From NCBI GenBank assembly GCA_903813345.2, contig CAIIXF020000009.1, positions 21,355,759-21,419,758 of the forward strand: a stretch of 64,000 bases of DNA, read 5' to 3'. The translations under genes and the position numbers were made by a program. Shown here piece by piece: positions 46,401-58,400 of this stretch. The notes under the pieces are model-generated. The model was not told the DNA's origin. It saw nothing but the letters and a program-made list of their open reading frames with translations, and did not search any database. Position 1 is the stretch's first letter, and the number at the start of each line of letters is the position of its first letter. Source of the DNA: Owenia fusiformis (lineage: Eukaryota > Annelida > Polychaeta > Sabellida > Oweniidae).

Positions 46401-49400
46401 TTTTGACACTCTGTTATAAATATAAGGCAGAACTGATAATGTATTCCCCGTCATGAATGATCGCGATCGATGACGCAAGGTTCGTCATTTCGATCACCAT
46501 GGAGGTGTATTTCTGTTGTATTTACAGTAGACAACAAACAATTTAAAGGCTCGTAGACCTAGTATGTTATATTTATTTCACAAATATGGTATTAAGTTAT
46601 AAAGCTATTAAAGACATACGATACGATACGATACGATACGATACGATACGATACAATTCAAAAAGTTTTTTCAAAATGGCGTCGACCTAACCGGCACATG
46701 GCCTGGTTCAGTTCTCTTTTTGGGACCGGATTGCTCGCCTTGAATCCGTTTTCTTTGGTTTCTTGTGAGAGAATATGTATGGTATGGCAACTGCCCGAAC
46801 GACAGTGAGATTCCATTGTCGATAACGACAGTGTTATTTCTGTTGCCGATAGCAAACTGTCGTGGGTAAACCCGGAAGTAAAATTGTGTTCAATCTACGC
46901 CGTTTGAGGAGAAAATCAGCTAAAACAACTTGCCCCGCGTGTCTAGAACCATCATCACTGTAGCGTCTATATAATCAATACTTACTTGAAATATCCTGAC
47001 ATCGTGCTAAATAAACCACTCTTACTTCAGTTGTTATTCATTTTTATTCACCAATCTATTTTGAAGAGCTTTTGAAGAGCGATTTCAGCATTTGAGGCAA
47101 TCTGCGCCAGTTCCTCTTGATTTGGAATCTAGTTCATGCGCCTTAGAATGAATAATTTGATTGGCTTAATTCCAAAAACACATGCGCACTTGTAAATCAT
47201 TTCAAACTACTAGGCATGCGTGAAGAGTTGAAGCAAAAACGAAACTGCTGCAGATTACCCTACTTATTCGATGGCGGAATTGGAAAATTCTTTATTCAAA
47301 ATGTTTTCCCGTATTGGGGAGAAAAAACACAACCCCAGGATAGATATAGGACGACACACAAGACAATAATAAGTAGGAATCTTTGATTGTTAAAAGCCGT
47401 GCATGAAACTTTTCAGAAACTATAGTAAGTGACACTGTTTTAAATGTGTTCTATTCCCCGGGGATTCGGTCCACGACAACGACAGCTGGTTTGAACTGTC
47501 GACAGATTTTAATTCTACCGTCACCAGCCGACTGTCGTACTGTCGTTCAGGCATTTCTTTTAAAGTCCTTATCCCAAATCTAGCTCTATCAGTGGAAATA
47601 TTTGAACAATTTACCGCACAACACATAGGCATTTTCCTTTGTTGTGAATGCTTTCAAGATGGCGGCTCAGGTCGCAGAAACGTCACACTTCCGGTCTACA
47701 TCCGGGTCTCTGAGGGAAAAATGGCGAGCCCCGTCCAACAGACAACTGGGTCACTGGGTCAATTTATGATTTTTATTTTCAATATTATACAAAAACTAAC
47801 ACATAACACGATTTTCAACTTATTGCATTTTATTCAGTAGTATTGTAACTACATATAATGATGATTAGAATACCTGACATTATTTCCGCTTTAAGGGGTA
47901 CTGAAATCTTTCTTTTGATATTTAGTGCTTGGATAGAGACTTGTTTCCACTCCCCACATTCTGGTTGAATTTAAATATTTGATCCAAAGGAGTTATTTCA
48001 AATCAAACTTGCATTCCGATTAATTAACACTCCCATGATTGTACGCATCACTATTGTCTAAGATAATCATAATGAATTCACGGGACACTATAGTCTTCCT
48101 TTTAAACTTTAGTGGTTGGGTGGAGACTTGTGTCCCCGACCCGTACACTTGTAAATTTGTTAATTTTAAATATTTGATTTAGGGAGGTATTTGCAATCCA
48201 ACTCTGATGATGCAAGACTAGTCAGCCAAGACTAAATTATGAACTTATTATCATTTAGACTATTGAGTTCATTAAATTATAATTCCATAGATATCATATT
48301 TAATCCTGTCAACACAATCATGGTATTAATTGGCATGATGAGTAATCAGGTTTAAAAAGTTGTTTAGATTAATGATAGTATTAGGAAAATCCTAATTCAA
48401 AGTTTTTGTTTTCTCGCAATCCAGAGCAAACCACTCGCCGGGCAAGTATTCTTTAAAGGGTGACGCATATCGTTTAGCAAATCGAACGCTCGTTTCTGGT
48501 GTTGCTCACCGTTTAGTATAAAAGGCCCGATCCCGGAATAATACTCAAGGGTTCACAGGTTTGAGGTCGTTGTGTCAACACCTCTAACTGTTATATAGCA
48601 TAAGTATATTATAGATTGTCACACATTTATAAAAGGGTGACTTTTATTTTGACAAATCAATTCCACATTTATGGGCGAAGTTTCAGGATCATCTATTTGT
48701 GTATAATAAGGAAAAATTGGCATCTAAATTTCCCCATAACGTAATAGCACACAACTTGGCATATGAAATATCCTACAAATGAAACAAAGCAAGACAATCC
48801 GGTTTCTAATGCAAGGATTTATATTAGCTGTTGTATATGTATTCTTTGAACGCAATCACTCTTTGGATAACGTTTTCAAAATCATTATAAACGGATTACT
48901 TTATCTCAAAGACAATTTCAATAAACTGGATTTTACAGAACTCCCCTTATTTCTTAAAAATGGACTGATCCAGTTGATTCGCCTAGAGCCGCCATATTGT
49001 TTTTATACGGGATGCTAATCGGAACCCTTTAAAAACGTGAAGTTTTCACCATGTTGAGCAGTTTTGAAAATTGTCCAATGTGAACCATCGCCTTGTATAT
49101 TTTTATAACTGCCCCCCCCCCCCTTGACACTCAAGTGTAAGAATACTTTCCACACTGTCAATGGTTTTACAAAATAGTTCATGTCAGGAAGGGGGAGGGG
49201 TGAGTGTGGAGAACAATCACTGACTGCGCATTTGTATGATTGAACATTATACACTTATCATAAATTCGTAAAGAATAGTTTTAAAATAAACATGAGTTAC
49301 TTGTAATTATCAGACCGATCTTTTATGGACAATATTATATATCAGACTCTTTTATAGACAATTTTATATGTGCGAAGAATTATTAAACGCTTGCTGCATG

Positions 49401-52400
49401 CAAACATACAACACTTTTTAATTGGAATACTTTACTTAGTTAATTAACACAGTAGTCATATGACACACGGATAAGACGTAACTGGTCCGAGGATAAGCTC
49501 TATCTATCTAAATAGTGTGAACTTTTTATTCCTGAGAATCAGTGGTTAGTCTTGATTATTACTTATGGATAACACATAACGTATTCTTTCTTAGTAGTGC
49601 TTACAAAATAGTGTTTCCCGTTGTGTAACTAAAAAATCGTCAAAAAAGAAAATTATGGCATGTCAAGCAGAACATTTATTTCTCCACTACTAATATGGAT
49701 TTGGAGCTAATATTTATCAAATGATTCTTTCACAGAGAACACTTAACTAGTCAGATTAAAATGAACAATAATACCTAATTCAAATATTAAAATATTTTCT
49801 TGAAGTGTATGCTCAATTCGCTTACTTGGATCATAGACGCTCACGTAGAACACTGTTGACCTGGCACTCACATCATTAGTAATGGTGGCTTGGAGTTTAT
49901 AAACGCCAAGCTGGGTGAATTTACGAATGATTGGAAAACTGCACTTTTGAGTATACATGGTTGTCTGACAGGTTGTGTTTGGCCGTTGTTTGCCACTAGT
50001 GTCCGTCACATTAGCACAGAATGACACTGGGGAACTGAAAATCAAAACATTTTATCAACAAGGTAAGAAACTTTTTGATCGGCCCTTGTAGTTCAAAAAT
50101 TGACCTGAATTCTTGATGAATATTGCAGTATTACTGATGTTTAAGGACAGGAAGTATAAATACTAAATGCATTTTTGAAAACTGTGATATGACCAATGAA
50201 AAATCACGTAATAGTGCTTGCATTTCTGGATAGCACAGTACACTATAGTAATGGATAGTACGTAGTTTAACCTGTTCATGGTGAACACTTTTGAGACCAG
50301 CTTAAAGTGTTCATATTGAGGGGTGTTCTTATTTTGGAGAGTTGTTCAAAATCGCAGGTTTTAATAATAGGATTTTGATCACTGAATTGTTTCATAGAAA
50401 ACTTTTTCAAGAAACAGAGTACCTATCAAAACTCACCCTCCTTTGCAGGTAACCCGACAGTCTAGATAGCCACCAAGTGGTACACTATTGACCCCCTCTA
50501 GTTGTAGAGTATGGAGGGTGTCTTTCACAGACACATTATGCCGTAGTTTCCCATGAAGCTCTAGTAGTGGAGAATCATCACTATCAATGTATGCACTAAT
50601 GTCAACCCCCAAGATATACATTCCAGATTTATTCACAACTGTTGAGATTTCTGGTTCTTTCGTGAATCCAATTTGTGTATTGTTTAAATACCACCAGTAT
50701 GATATATCTGGGTTAGTTAAATTATCGTGTACTGCTACTGTAAAATTCACCTGTTTATTACTTGCAAATGTATTTTGGAAACGCCGGTATTTCAACTTTT
50801 GAGTTATATTAAGTTTTGTGTTGAGTGTTTTTGTTAAGTTAAATGGTGATTGTTCCCTAGCTATAATGCGCCCGTCATACACGTTCTGGACCGTCACATG
50901 CATTGTGTAGCGTTTTGGTTTGATCTTGTCCTTGCTGTGGTACTGTCTAGAAATGCTGGAAGTTTCATCATCCGTTGTTACTTGGAGTTGTGAACCTGAA
51001 ATAATACAAAACGTAACCATAGGAACTCATTCTGGAGAGGGGCTTCATCAAGAGGAGGGAAAGCCCCAGAGTTTAAAGATGACAGACATAATTACCTCTC
51101 TTGCTTACCACCTTCGTTCGTTCGAATTTTCATCGGCTAGTTATCAAATACTACACTTCGATGGGATGTTTTAATTGATATAGGCATATTCCGTACACCT
51201 TTCTTTATCTTGATGTGAAATGAGAAGCTATGATATTGGTTAACACACCAGAAATGAACATAATACTATTCGAAGCATATTTTGACCCTGGTGTTTCTCC
51301 CCCTCTGGGCTTCATCAATATACTGTAATCAAAATATTGGATATGAGATATTTTGTGAGACTTATGGACTCTATAATTAAGAAGAATTGCAATTTTTTCA
51401 CAATTGTAATGAATTTTGGGCAAAGATTTAATTGATATTGCTCACATCTATACAACTTATGGCATTGTATTTTGATTACCACCATATTTTGCGAGCAATA
51501 CCTCATTGATAATATATTCCGTATTTTATGTATTTTTTACTCCAAGACAAAGTCAGAATTGGATAAGCCCTGCGTCCTTTATGTGCACCTGTATACAGAC
51601 ATACAAGTAGACGTCATAGCCTTTTACTAGCTAACATATATAGTAGTGGAGCACTCAGTCAAACACCCTGAATTACATAACATACAAACACATTTTGTCT
51701 TAATTGGGGATTCAACCCTGAGCCAATCGTTAGAGGTTAAATCACTGCAATACTTATGAACTTATAGTCAAAGGATTTTCTGCAATGAAAGTAGCAGCCA
51801 AATATTTTTTAAGAGCTGATGTGTAGAGGTTTAAATGTGCAGTGCACATGTATAGAGGTCAACAGTATAGTATATAGGTTGAACAGTGTAGTATAGCGGA
51901 TAACAGTGTAGTATAGAAGTTTAACAGTGAAGAATTGAGGTTTAACAGTTCAGTGTAGTATAGAGATTAACAGTGTAGTATTGATTTTAATAGTGTAGTA
52001 TTGAGGTTAAACAGTGCAGTATTGATTTTAATAGTGCAGTATTGAGGTTTAACAGTGCAGTATTGATTTTTATAGTGTAGTATTGAGGTTTAACAGTGCT
52101 GCATTGTACTGCTTAGTGACCTTAAACTAGTCCTTTATGAAACTCATTTCAGCCCTGCAGATATCACGTAAGAGGCTATAATATACACTGTTTAATTGTA
52201 ATTATTAGTATTATACAACTCTGCAATCATAAGTTCAGTAAGCAAATGAATGGTATGTTGTACACCTCTAGTTTATCCTCACAGGCTATGTTTTGGAATG
52301 TATGTATGGCAAAAATGCCAGTTAGTAAATGTTGTAAGAACATAAAAACTATTTTTCCCACGAACGATCAAGAATTACTATATCTATCTGTTATAGCCCT

Positions 52401-55400
52401 AAACAATTATGAATTAATAACTAGATATCAAGATTGCAAGCAATTTTAAGGAGGCCCCGTAGGCATTTTTGACAATTAAAAGGTCAGTCGTGGTTAAATC
52501 TCAAATCTAAGGTCATATATGAACTCTAGGCAACTTGTAGACGATGTATATTTATTTATTTTATTTTTATTTATTGATTTCTCAATTCGCCCCTCATAAC
52601 AAATATTTATTCAATCTGAAGGAAGTTGAAATTTGACCTTGAAAAATTTCAAAATTTTCAAAATTTGACCTTTTTTCAGTTATTGAACTCTAATATCTCA
52701 AAAGTGGTGCAAAATCTTAATAAATAGTAAATTGCTAATATGCGTAGAACCTTTAGAGGAATAAATATCCTGAACTTTTTTGACCTTTCGAAGGTCACTG
52801 AAGGTCAACTAAAGGTCAAAAGTAAGGTCAGATTTGAACTCCCGAGAACTTGTAGATGGTCAATTTGAAGCAAGTTGAAATTTGGTGTTGAAAAATTTCG
52901 AAATTTGACCTTTTTTCAGTTTTTGAGCTCTTATATCTCAAAACTGGTGCAAAATTGTAATAGATAGTCAACTGCTAATATGTGTAGTACCTCTAGACAA
53001 ATATATATCCTGATTTTCAACCTAAAATATTATTTGTAGTCTCGAATTTTAGAGAAACTTATATAGCACAGTTTGTGACCTAATTTGATGACCTTGACCT
53101 TTGACTTTGAAAATTTTACTTTTTTAGAGCTCAGTATGTTTTTTGTGATTAAGACAATCTAAATTTGAATCCAAAAAATCTATTTGTATGTAAAAATTCA
53201 GGTAAAAATATTGAAGTGTAGTGTCAGGATTTGAGAAACTTGAAAAAAAACTTAAATTTGACCTAGATTTTGACTTTTGACCTTGACCTAGTTATGACCT
53301 AATTGCCCGACAAGTCCAGTCCAGGTCACTAATAGGATCTGCTAAGAAGAAGAATAAATAAATAATAATAACTACAAAAACTGTAGGAGGCCCTACAAAA
53401 ACTATATGAAGGGCCTTACCCAAAACTACCCAAAACTTGGATCTGTAAAAATTTCAGGTCAAAGAGGTTTTCATGTAATCTGACGACAAGATTTATGTGG
53501 CACCCTCCCAACCGTATCAGATTATAATTTTAATTCACATTCAAGGTGTTCACATACCAGTATGTACATTCCATGGTGTTTACATTTCACTGTTCATATT
53601 TCAAGGTGTTCTCATTTCATTATTCATGTTTCAGTGTTCATATTTCAAGGTGTTCTCATTTCATTATTCACGTTTCAGTGTTCATATTTCAAGGTGTTCT
53701 CATTTCATTATTCACATTTCACTGTTCATATTTCAAGGTGTTCTCATTTCATTATTCATGTTTCAGTGTCTATATTTCAGTGCTCATATTAAAGGGCTCT
53801 ACTAACATTCAAATCTGCCATCTGCTACAGACGCAAACTGCCGAATGCTTAAACCATCAACAAAAAGTACCATAATAATATGTCACCGACACACCACTTG
53901 TGGTTCAGTTCAGTTCAGTTCAGTTCAGTGTCTTTATTTCCTCCACATAGGTGAAGAAGTTACATTACCTCTGACATCATCTTCCCAGATGTATCTGAAG
54001 CGAGGATCCTTGATAGAGACACCACTTGGAAGCACCAGACGTGCAAAGAATGTTATATGTGAGTCCAATACTGCTGGGGTGGAACTGTTCACTATCACCC
54101 TCACATCCTCTGTAACATATACCACATATATCATTGGGGCAACACAAGGCACCCTTGTTAGTGAATATCATTTATAATAGGATTTTTTATTTGTACAATA
54201 CCAAGCTCGATAACGTTTTTTATAATGTGGAGAAATTGGGTCGGAATCTAAAATGTGATCTTAATTCAATTTCAATGTGACAGTTCAGATTTATCTTGCA
54301 CCCAGTGATGAACTTTGCTGCTAAATGGTCCCTTCTATGCCTTCATATGTATTGCAAAAAAAAATGATCACAATATAACATCCAAGGGTGTGATGAAAAT
54401 ATTCAACTCACAGGATAAACCCCACTTTAACAGTTTAAATGCTCAATTTTAAACTGTGTAACTATAACTAACTTACCTGGATCATACAGCTGGATCTTCA
54501 CACTGTTATTAGTGGTGCTGATATCATTAGTAAGTGACATATCAAGTATGTAATGACCCTTGGAGTCTATTTGGGTATCGATTGTGAACTGACAGTCAAC
54601 ACTCTCTTTCTCCACACTACAGTAACGCATAATCTGGAAACCCAAGGGGTCGCTGATGTTGTAGCAAAATGTCATTGGGAAACTGAAAATAAGAGGATAT
54701 ATGTCAAGATATAATGCATTCATGTAATAAACAAGGCATTACCATGGAAAATATCACTACCTGCCATTTGTTACAGATGCCATTTGTTATGGAATCCAAC
54801 TGCCAAAATCTGAACACCAACAGGCATCAACAAAAACAATAACAATATCCAATTTGATGCTGTTTTCCATTTTATTTGAATATGTTAAAAGGAAAATCAA
54901 AGGTCTTTGTAAGATCACTCTCTAATTTTGAATAGGTTTAAAATACAGTTATCGTATTCGCCATAATAAGCGCCCAGGGCGCTTTTGAAATTAAAATTCC
55001 CATTGTAACCCATTACAAAGAGCGCCCATATATGAGAGAAGTCAAAAATCCCTGGGAATTTCATGTATGGGAATTTTTCTTGCCAAAAATGTATTATTAA
55101 CAAAAGTAACAGCCTATTTTTACAATAATGATATGTATTGTTATTGGAGAGAATACGGTAAAGATCGCTTAAATAAAGCAAGAATCTAACTATATTGACA
55201 GTGACTGAAAAACTCCCCAGCACAGCCCCTCGAGGTGAAGGAATTGTTTTCCACGATTATCTTCAATATTTCCACTTTAGACTGTTAGATCTAAAGTTAT
55301 ACCTTTTTTTTAATTTGATGACAGATCATCATTTTTCATGTAAAAGTCATGTAAAAGTCGAGAAATCTTAAAGAAACAAGAAAGTTCATGACCTTGACGA

Positions 55401-58400
55401 TCGCTAAATTAGTAAAATGTCGAAACAAAACTCTGAAACGTGATCATTTCCTTCATTCATTATGGACTATTTTGAGATAATATTACCTTAGTATGATGTG
55501 GGATACATATTTATCAGGAGAATGCATCTATTATTGCCCACTATATTTCTTTGGAAATTTGATTTTTTCTGATATATTCGTTAATACTTGGTCAATCCTC
55601 GATATTTCTTGAACTCTGTGAAGCGGAGTAGGCGCATATTAGGGGTGGGCCCTTAATACGGCAATTACGGTAATCAACTACTCATTGCAATGTCAATTAG
55701 TTGACTAAACATCTCGTTTAAATCATGTTTGTGGCTGGATGGGATGGGAGTGCTGAATCGGAGATATTACAAGTACAGTAAAACCTGTATATCTGAACAC
55801 CTGGCTAATCCGAACACCTCCAATTTGAACACTTTTTTTCGGTCCCATTTTTTCCTCCCATTGACTCCCATGTTAAAAAAACCTTGAAATCTGAACACCT
55901 CCTAATCTGAACAGTGAACAACCAGATTTGAAAAACTGACCTGTCTAATCTGAACATTTTATCAGAAATCAAATGTCTGGACATTTCAATTAAAGCCACA
56001 TATTGAGTCAATGTTATAGTTGTTATTTATCTTTACATATGCAATGTAATCAAAGAACCAATATTGTCCTAATTAACTTATTTAAGTCTCAATGACATCC
56101 CTAATTGTGGAGAACAACAGGATGATTTGGAAAGGTGTGAATACAGGAGTTAATTGGTTTATCCTATTAGAAAAGAACTGAATGTTTTATGTTTGGATTA
56201 AGAGAAAGGTGAGAATCTGGGAGATAATTGGTTTATCCTTATTTTAAATTAACTGGATGTTTTTGATTTGGATTATGAACAAGTCTTAACTGTTTTATAT
56301 CCAATGGGTCTGTTATGATAGCTAGGATTCAATCAGTAAATGTTTTATAATCACAGAGACAACACAGACACATTTGCAGACAAGATTATAATTGTTTTAT
56401 AATTATTAGAAATTACCTGGATGTTTTTGATTTGGATTAAGAGAAAGGTGTGAATCAAGAAGATAATTGGTTTATCCTTATTTTAAATTAATTGGATGTT
56501 TTGATTTGGATTATGAACAAGTCTTAACTGTTTTATATCCCATGGGTCTGTTATGATAGCTAGGATTCAATCAGTAAATGTTTTATAATCACAGAGACAA
56601 CACAGACACATTTGCAGACAAGATTATAATTGTTTTATCATTATTAGAAATTACCTGGATGTTTTTGATTTGGATTAAGAGAAAGGTGAGAATCTGGGAG
56701 ATAATTGGTTTATCCATATTTTAAATTAACTGGATGTTTTTGATTTGGACTATGAACAAGTCTTAACTGTTTTATATTCCATGGGTCTGTTATGATAGCT
56801 AGGATTCAATCAGTAAATGTTTTATAATCACAAAGACAACACAGACACATTTGCAGACAAGATTATATCACGAGAAAGAGAAAAAATTCAACTTCGTAAT
56901 ATCCTATCACTAAAATGCCTCCTAAAAAGGCGCATCTGACATCCTGAATGCCCTTGATATTTTGAAAGATTATGCATCATCTCGAATGAGCACTCATGAA
57001 AAATTAATTGAAGAGGGTATCTACTCAAATATTGCTAATGCCAAAAGTGCCAACAAACAAACAACAATGAACGACTTTTTCAAGCTAAAGTAAAGCAGTG
57101 CTATGTAACCATAATATGAGATAAGTCATTAAATAAGCATAATATTTCGTACAAGACTATCATATACTTATTCAGTGTATTACAAAGTTTTTGCCAAAAT
57201 TAAAGAGTTATTTTTCCAAAAATAATGAAATTGTTCAAAATGTAAATAAAACATAGCATATACATGTAGGCTATTGTTTTCTGACTAAGTATTAAGTGTT
57301 CAATATAGTGGACTGAACAATGAAAATCCCCCCCCCGACCAACAATATCCTCGAAATTTGAACACCTGCCAATTTGAACGCTTTTGGCTGGTCCCATGGG
57401 TGTTCGGATTAGACAGGTTTTACTGTATTTACACATTACTGTTTATCTACCATGTTAATTTCCTAACCGTGGGGATAATATGCCTAATAGGGTACCACCC
57501 ACTTTATTTATGTGTTTCTCACTCTTAGTATTAGAAATAAAAAAACAAAAACATAACATAACTGTATATAACGAAAGTCCAAGCCAGTATTAAATAGTTT
57601 AAGTAAAAAAGTGTTATAGAGTAAAGCCTCGGTCACATTTACTCTACCACAGGTGTACCGCGGCCATAGCTTCACAAAACGATATACTGTACATACTCTA
57701 CATCATGCTGCTTATCCCTATATTTTAAGCACCTGCATATTTCTCTCAATTTTGGGAAGCTAAGGCCATTGTACACTTGCCACAGATCAAATGTAACTGA
57801 GACATACGATGGTGATGAATGGTTTTGTCCCATACCTGCCTGTGCATGTAACTGTAGCGTTGATGTTTCGTTTAATTGGTAGATTGAATCTGCCTTCATA
57901 TTTGAGATTATTTACTGCATCTGGAGGCAAACATATATATTTTGTCATATAGGAATCAGTATATGTCAACTTTTATCCTATGCCAAGCAAAGTTTTAGGG
58001 AGATAATTTGGTAAGATATATCCCGTATCCTGATTTCTCCATATCTCCTGCCATATCTCCCGCTTCGGTGCATATCTTCCCGCTTCCGGTGCATATCTTC
58101 CTGCTTCCGGTAATGCAATAAAATGACTTTGCATATGAATGATTTGTTTATTTTTACACCTTGTACTGTTAAAATGGCCATATGCCACTGAAAACTCTAC
58201 TTGGTATAGGATAAAGCAGTTATGTACGGTCGGTTTGGATATTGGGTTCATCCCTCGTGAGATATGCACATCTACCTTCGGTCCCAACGGTCCCTCAGGT
58301 AGATATGCATATCTCCCTCTGGATAAACCCCATATCCAAAATCTCCCAGTACATAACCCTTATGTATCTGTAATTTTTTTATTGAACATATATGTACATG

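Larger units (their letters stand above)
45960..47760. promoter_or_regulatory. promoter-like cluster of NRF1, YY1, ETS and CCAAT motifs
   Basis: Less AT-rich than its surroundings. Motifs seen are TGCGCATGCGCG (46036-46047, NRF1 type), inverted CCAAT boxes (GATTGG at 46020 and 47159), ATGCGCA (47183), ATGGCGG at 47271 and AAGATGGCGGC at about 47658 (YY1 type), and ACTTCCGGT (ETS type) near 47687. Three short ORFs start at YY1-like or good Kozak ATGs (46100, 47271, 47720). It may be promoters of small or non-coding transcripts nested in the large intron. Confidence 0.35.
40904..49825 (-). other. 8.9-kb part of the intron between the last two PMEL-like exons
   Basis: The phase-1 donor at 49825-49824 and the phase-1 acceptor at 40423-40422 are joined across this span. 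It holds two poly-C-bearing inverted-repeat elements (41518-41760, about 42360-42490), a direct duplication (42870-43540), a MITE with 9-bp TSD, a promoter-like motif cluster and a THAP-like ORF (45.9-47.8 kb), and a TATA-box motif at 48517. Genes nested in this intron are therefore possible. Confidence 0.5.
50996..53968 (-). other. PMEL-like intron of 3 kb
   Basis: It contains a 40-45 bp minisatellite (51860-52100), a GACCTTTGACCTT-rich dispersed element (about 52446-53400), a TTCA-rich minisatellite (53560-53790) and a TTCAG microsatellite (about 53906-53930). No exon was seen. Confidence 0.6.
55776..57425 (+). mobile_element. pogo/Tigger-like DNA transposon, internally deleted, TA target site
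   Basis: The ends are TA-CAGTAAAACCTGTATATC and (complement) TA-CAGTAAAACCTGTCTAAT, with TCCGAACACC repeated inside both ends. At 56914 an ATG starts MPPKKAHL. This is followed (56947-57093) by a transposase C-terminus containing ALDILKDYASSRMSTHEKLI and QTTMNDFFKLK, as in pogo/Tigger proteins. The catalytic core is gone. A unit of about 243 bp repeats three times upstream (56150-56870). Confidence 0.75.

Noticed and set aside
47271-47369. ORF MAELENSLFKMFSRIGEKK... after a YY1-like ATGGCGG
   Set aside because: Thirty-two residues with no homology that I can recognise. Not supported as a gene by sequence alone.
48779-49018. 79-codon plus-strand ORF (MKQSKTIRFLMQGFILAVVY...) downstream of the TATAAAAGG motif
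   Set aside because: It has a hydrophobic start, but there is no homology and it is of chance length in AT-rich DNA. Worth keeping only if transcription from 48.5 kb is shown.
53497-53875. Three overlapping plus-strand ORFs with repeated HISRCSHFII-type peptides
   Set aside because: Artefacts of the TTCATATTTCAAGGTGTTCT minisatellite.
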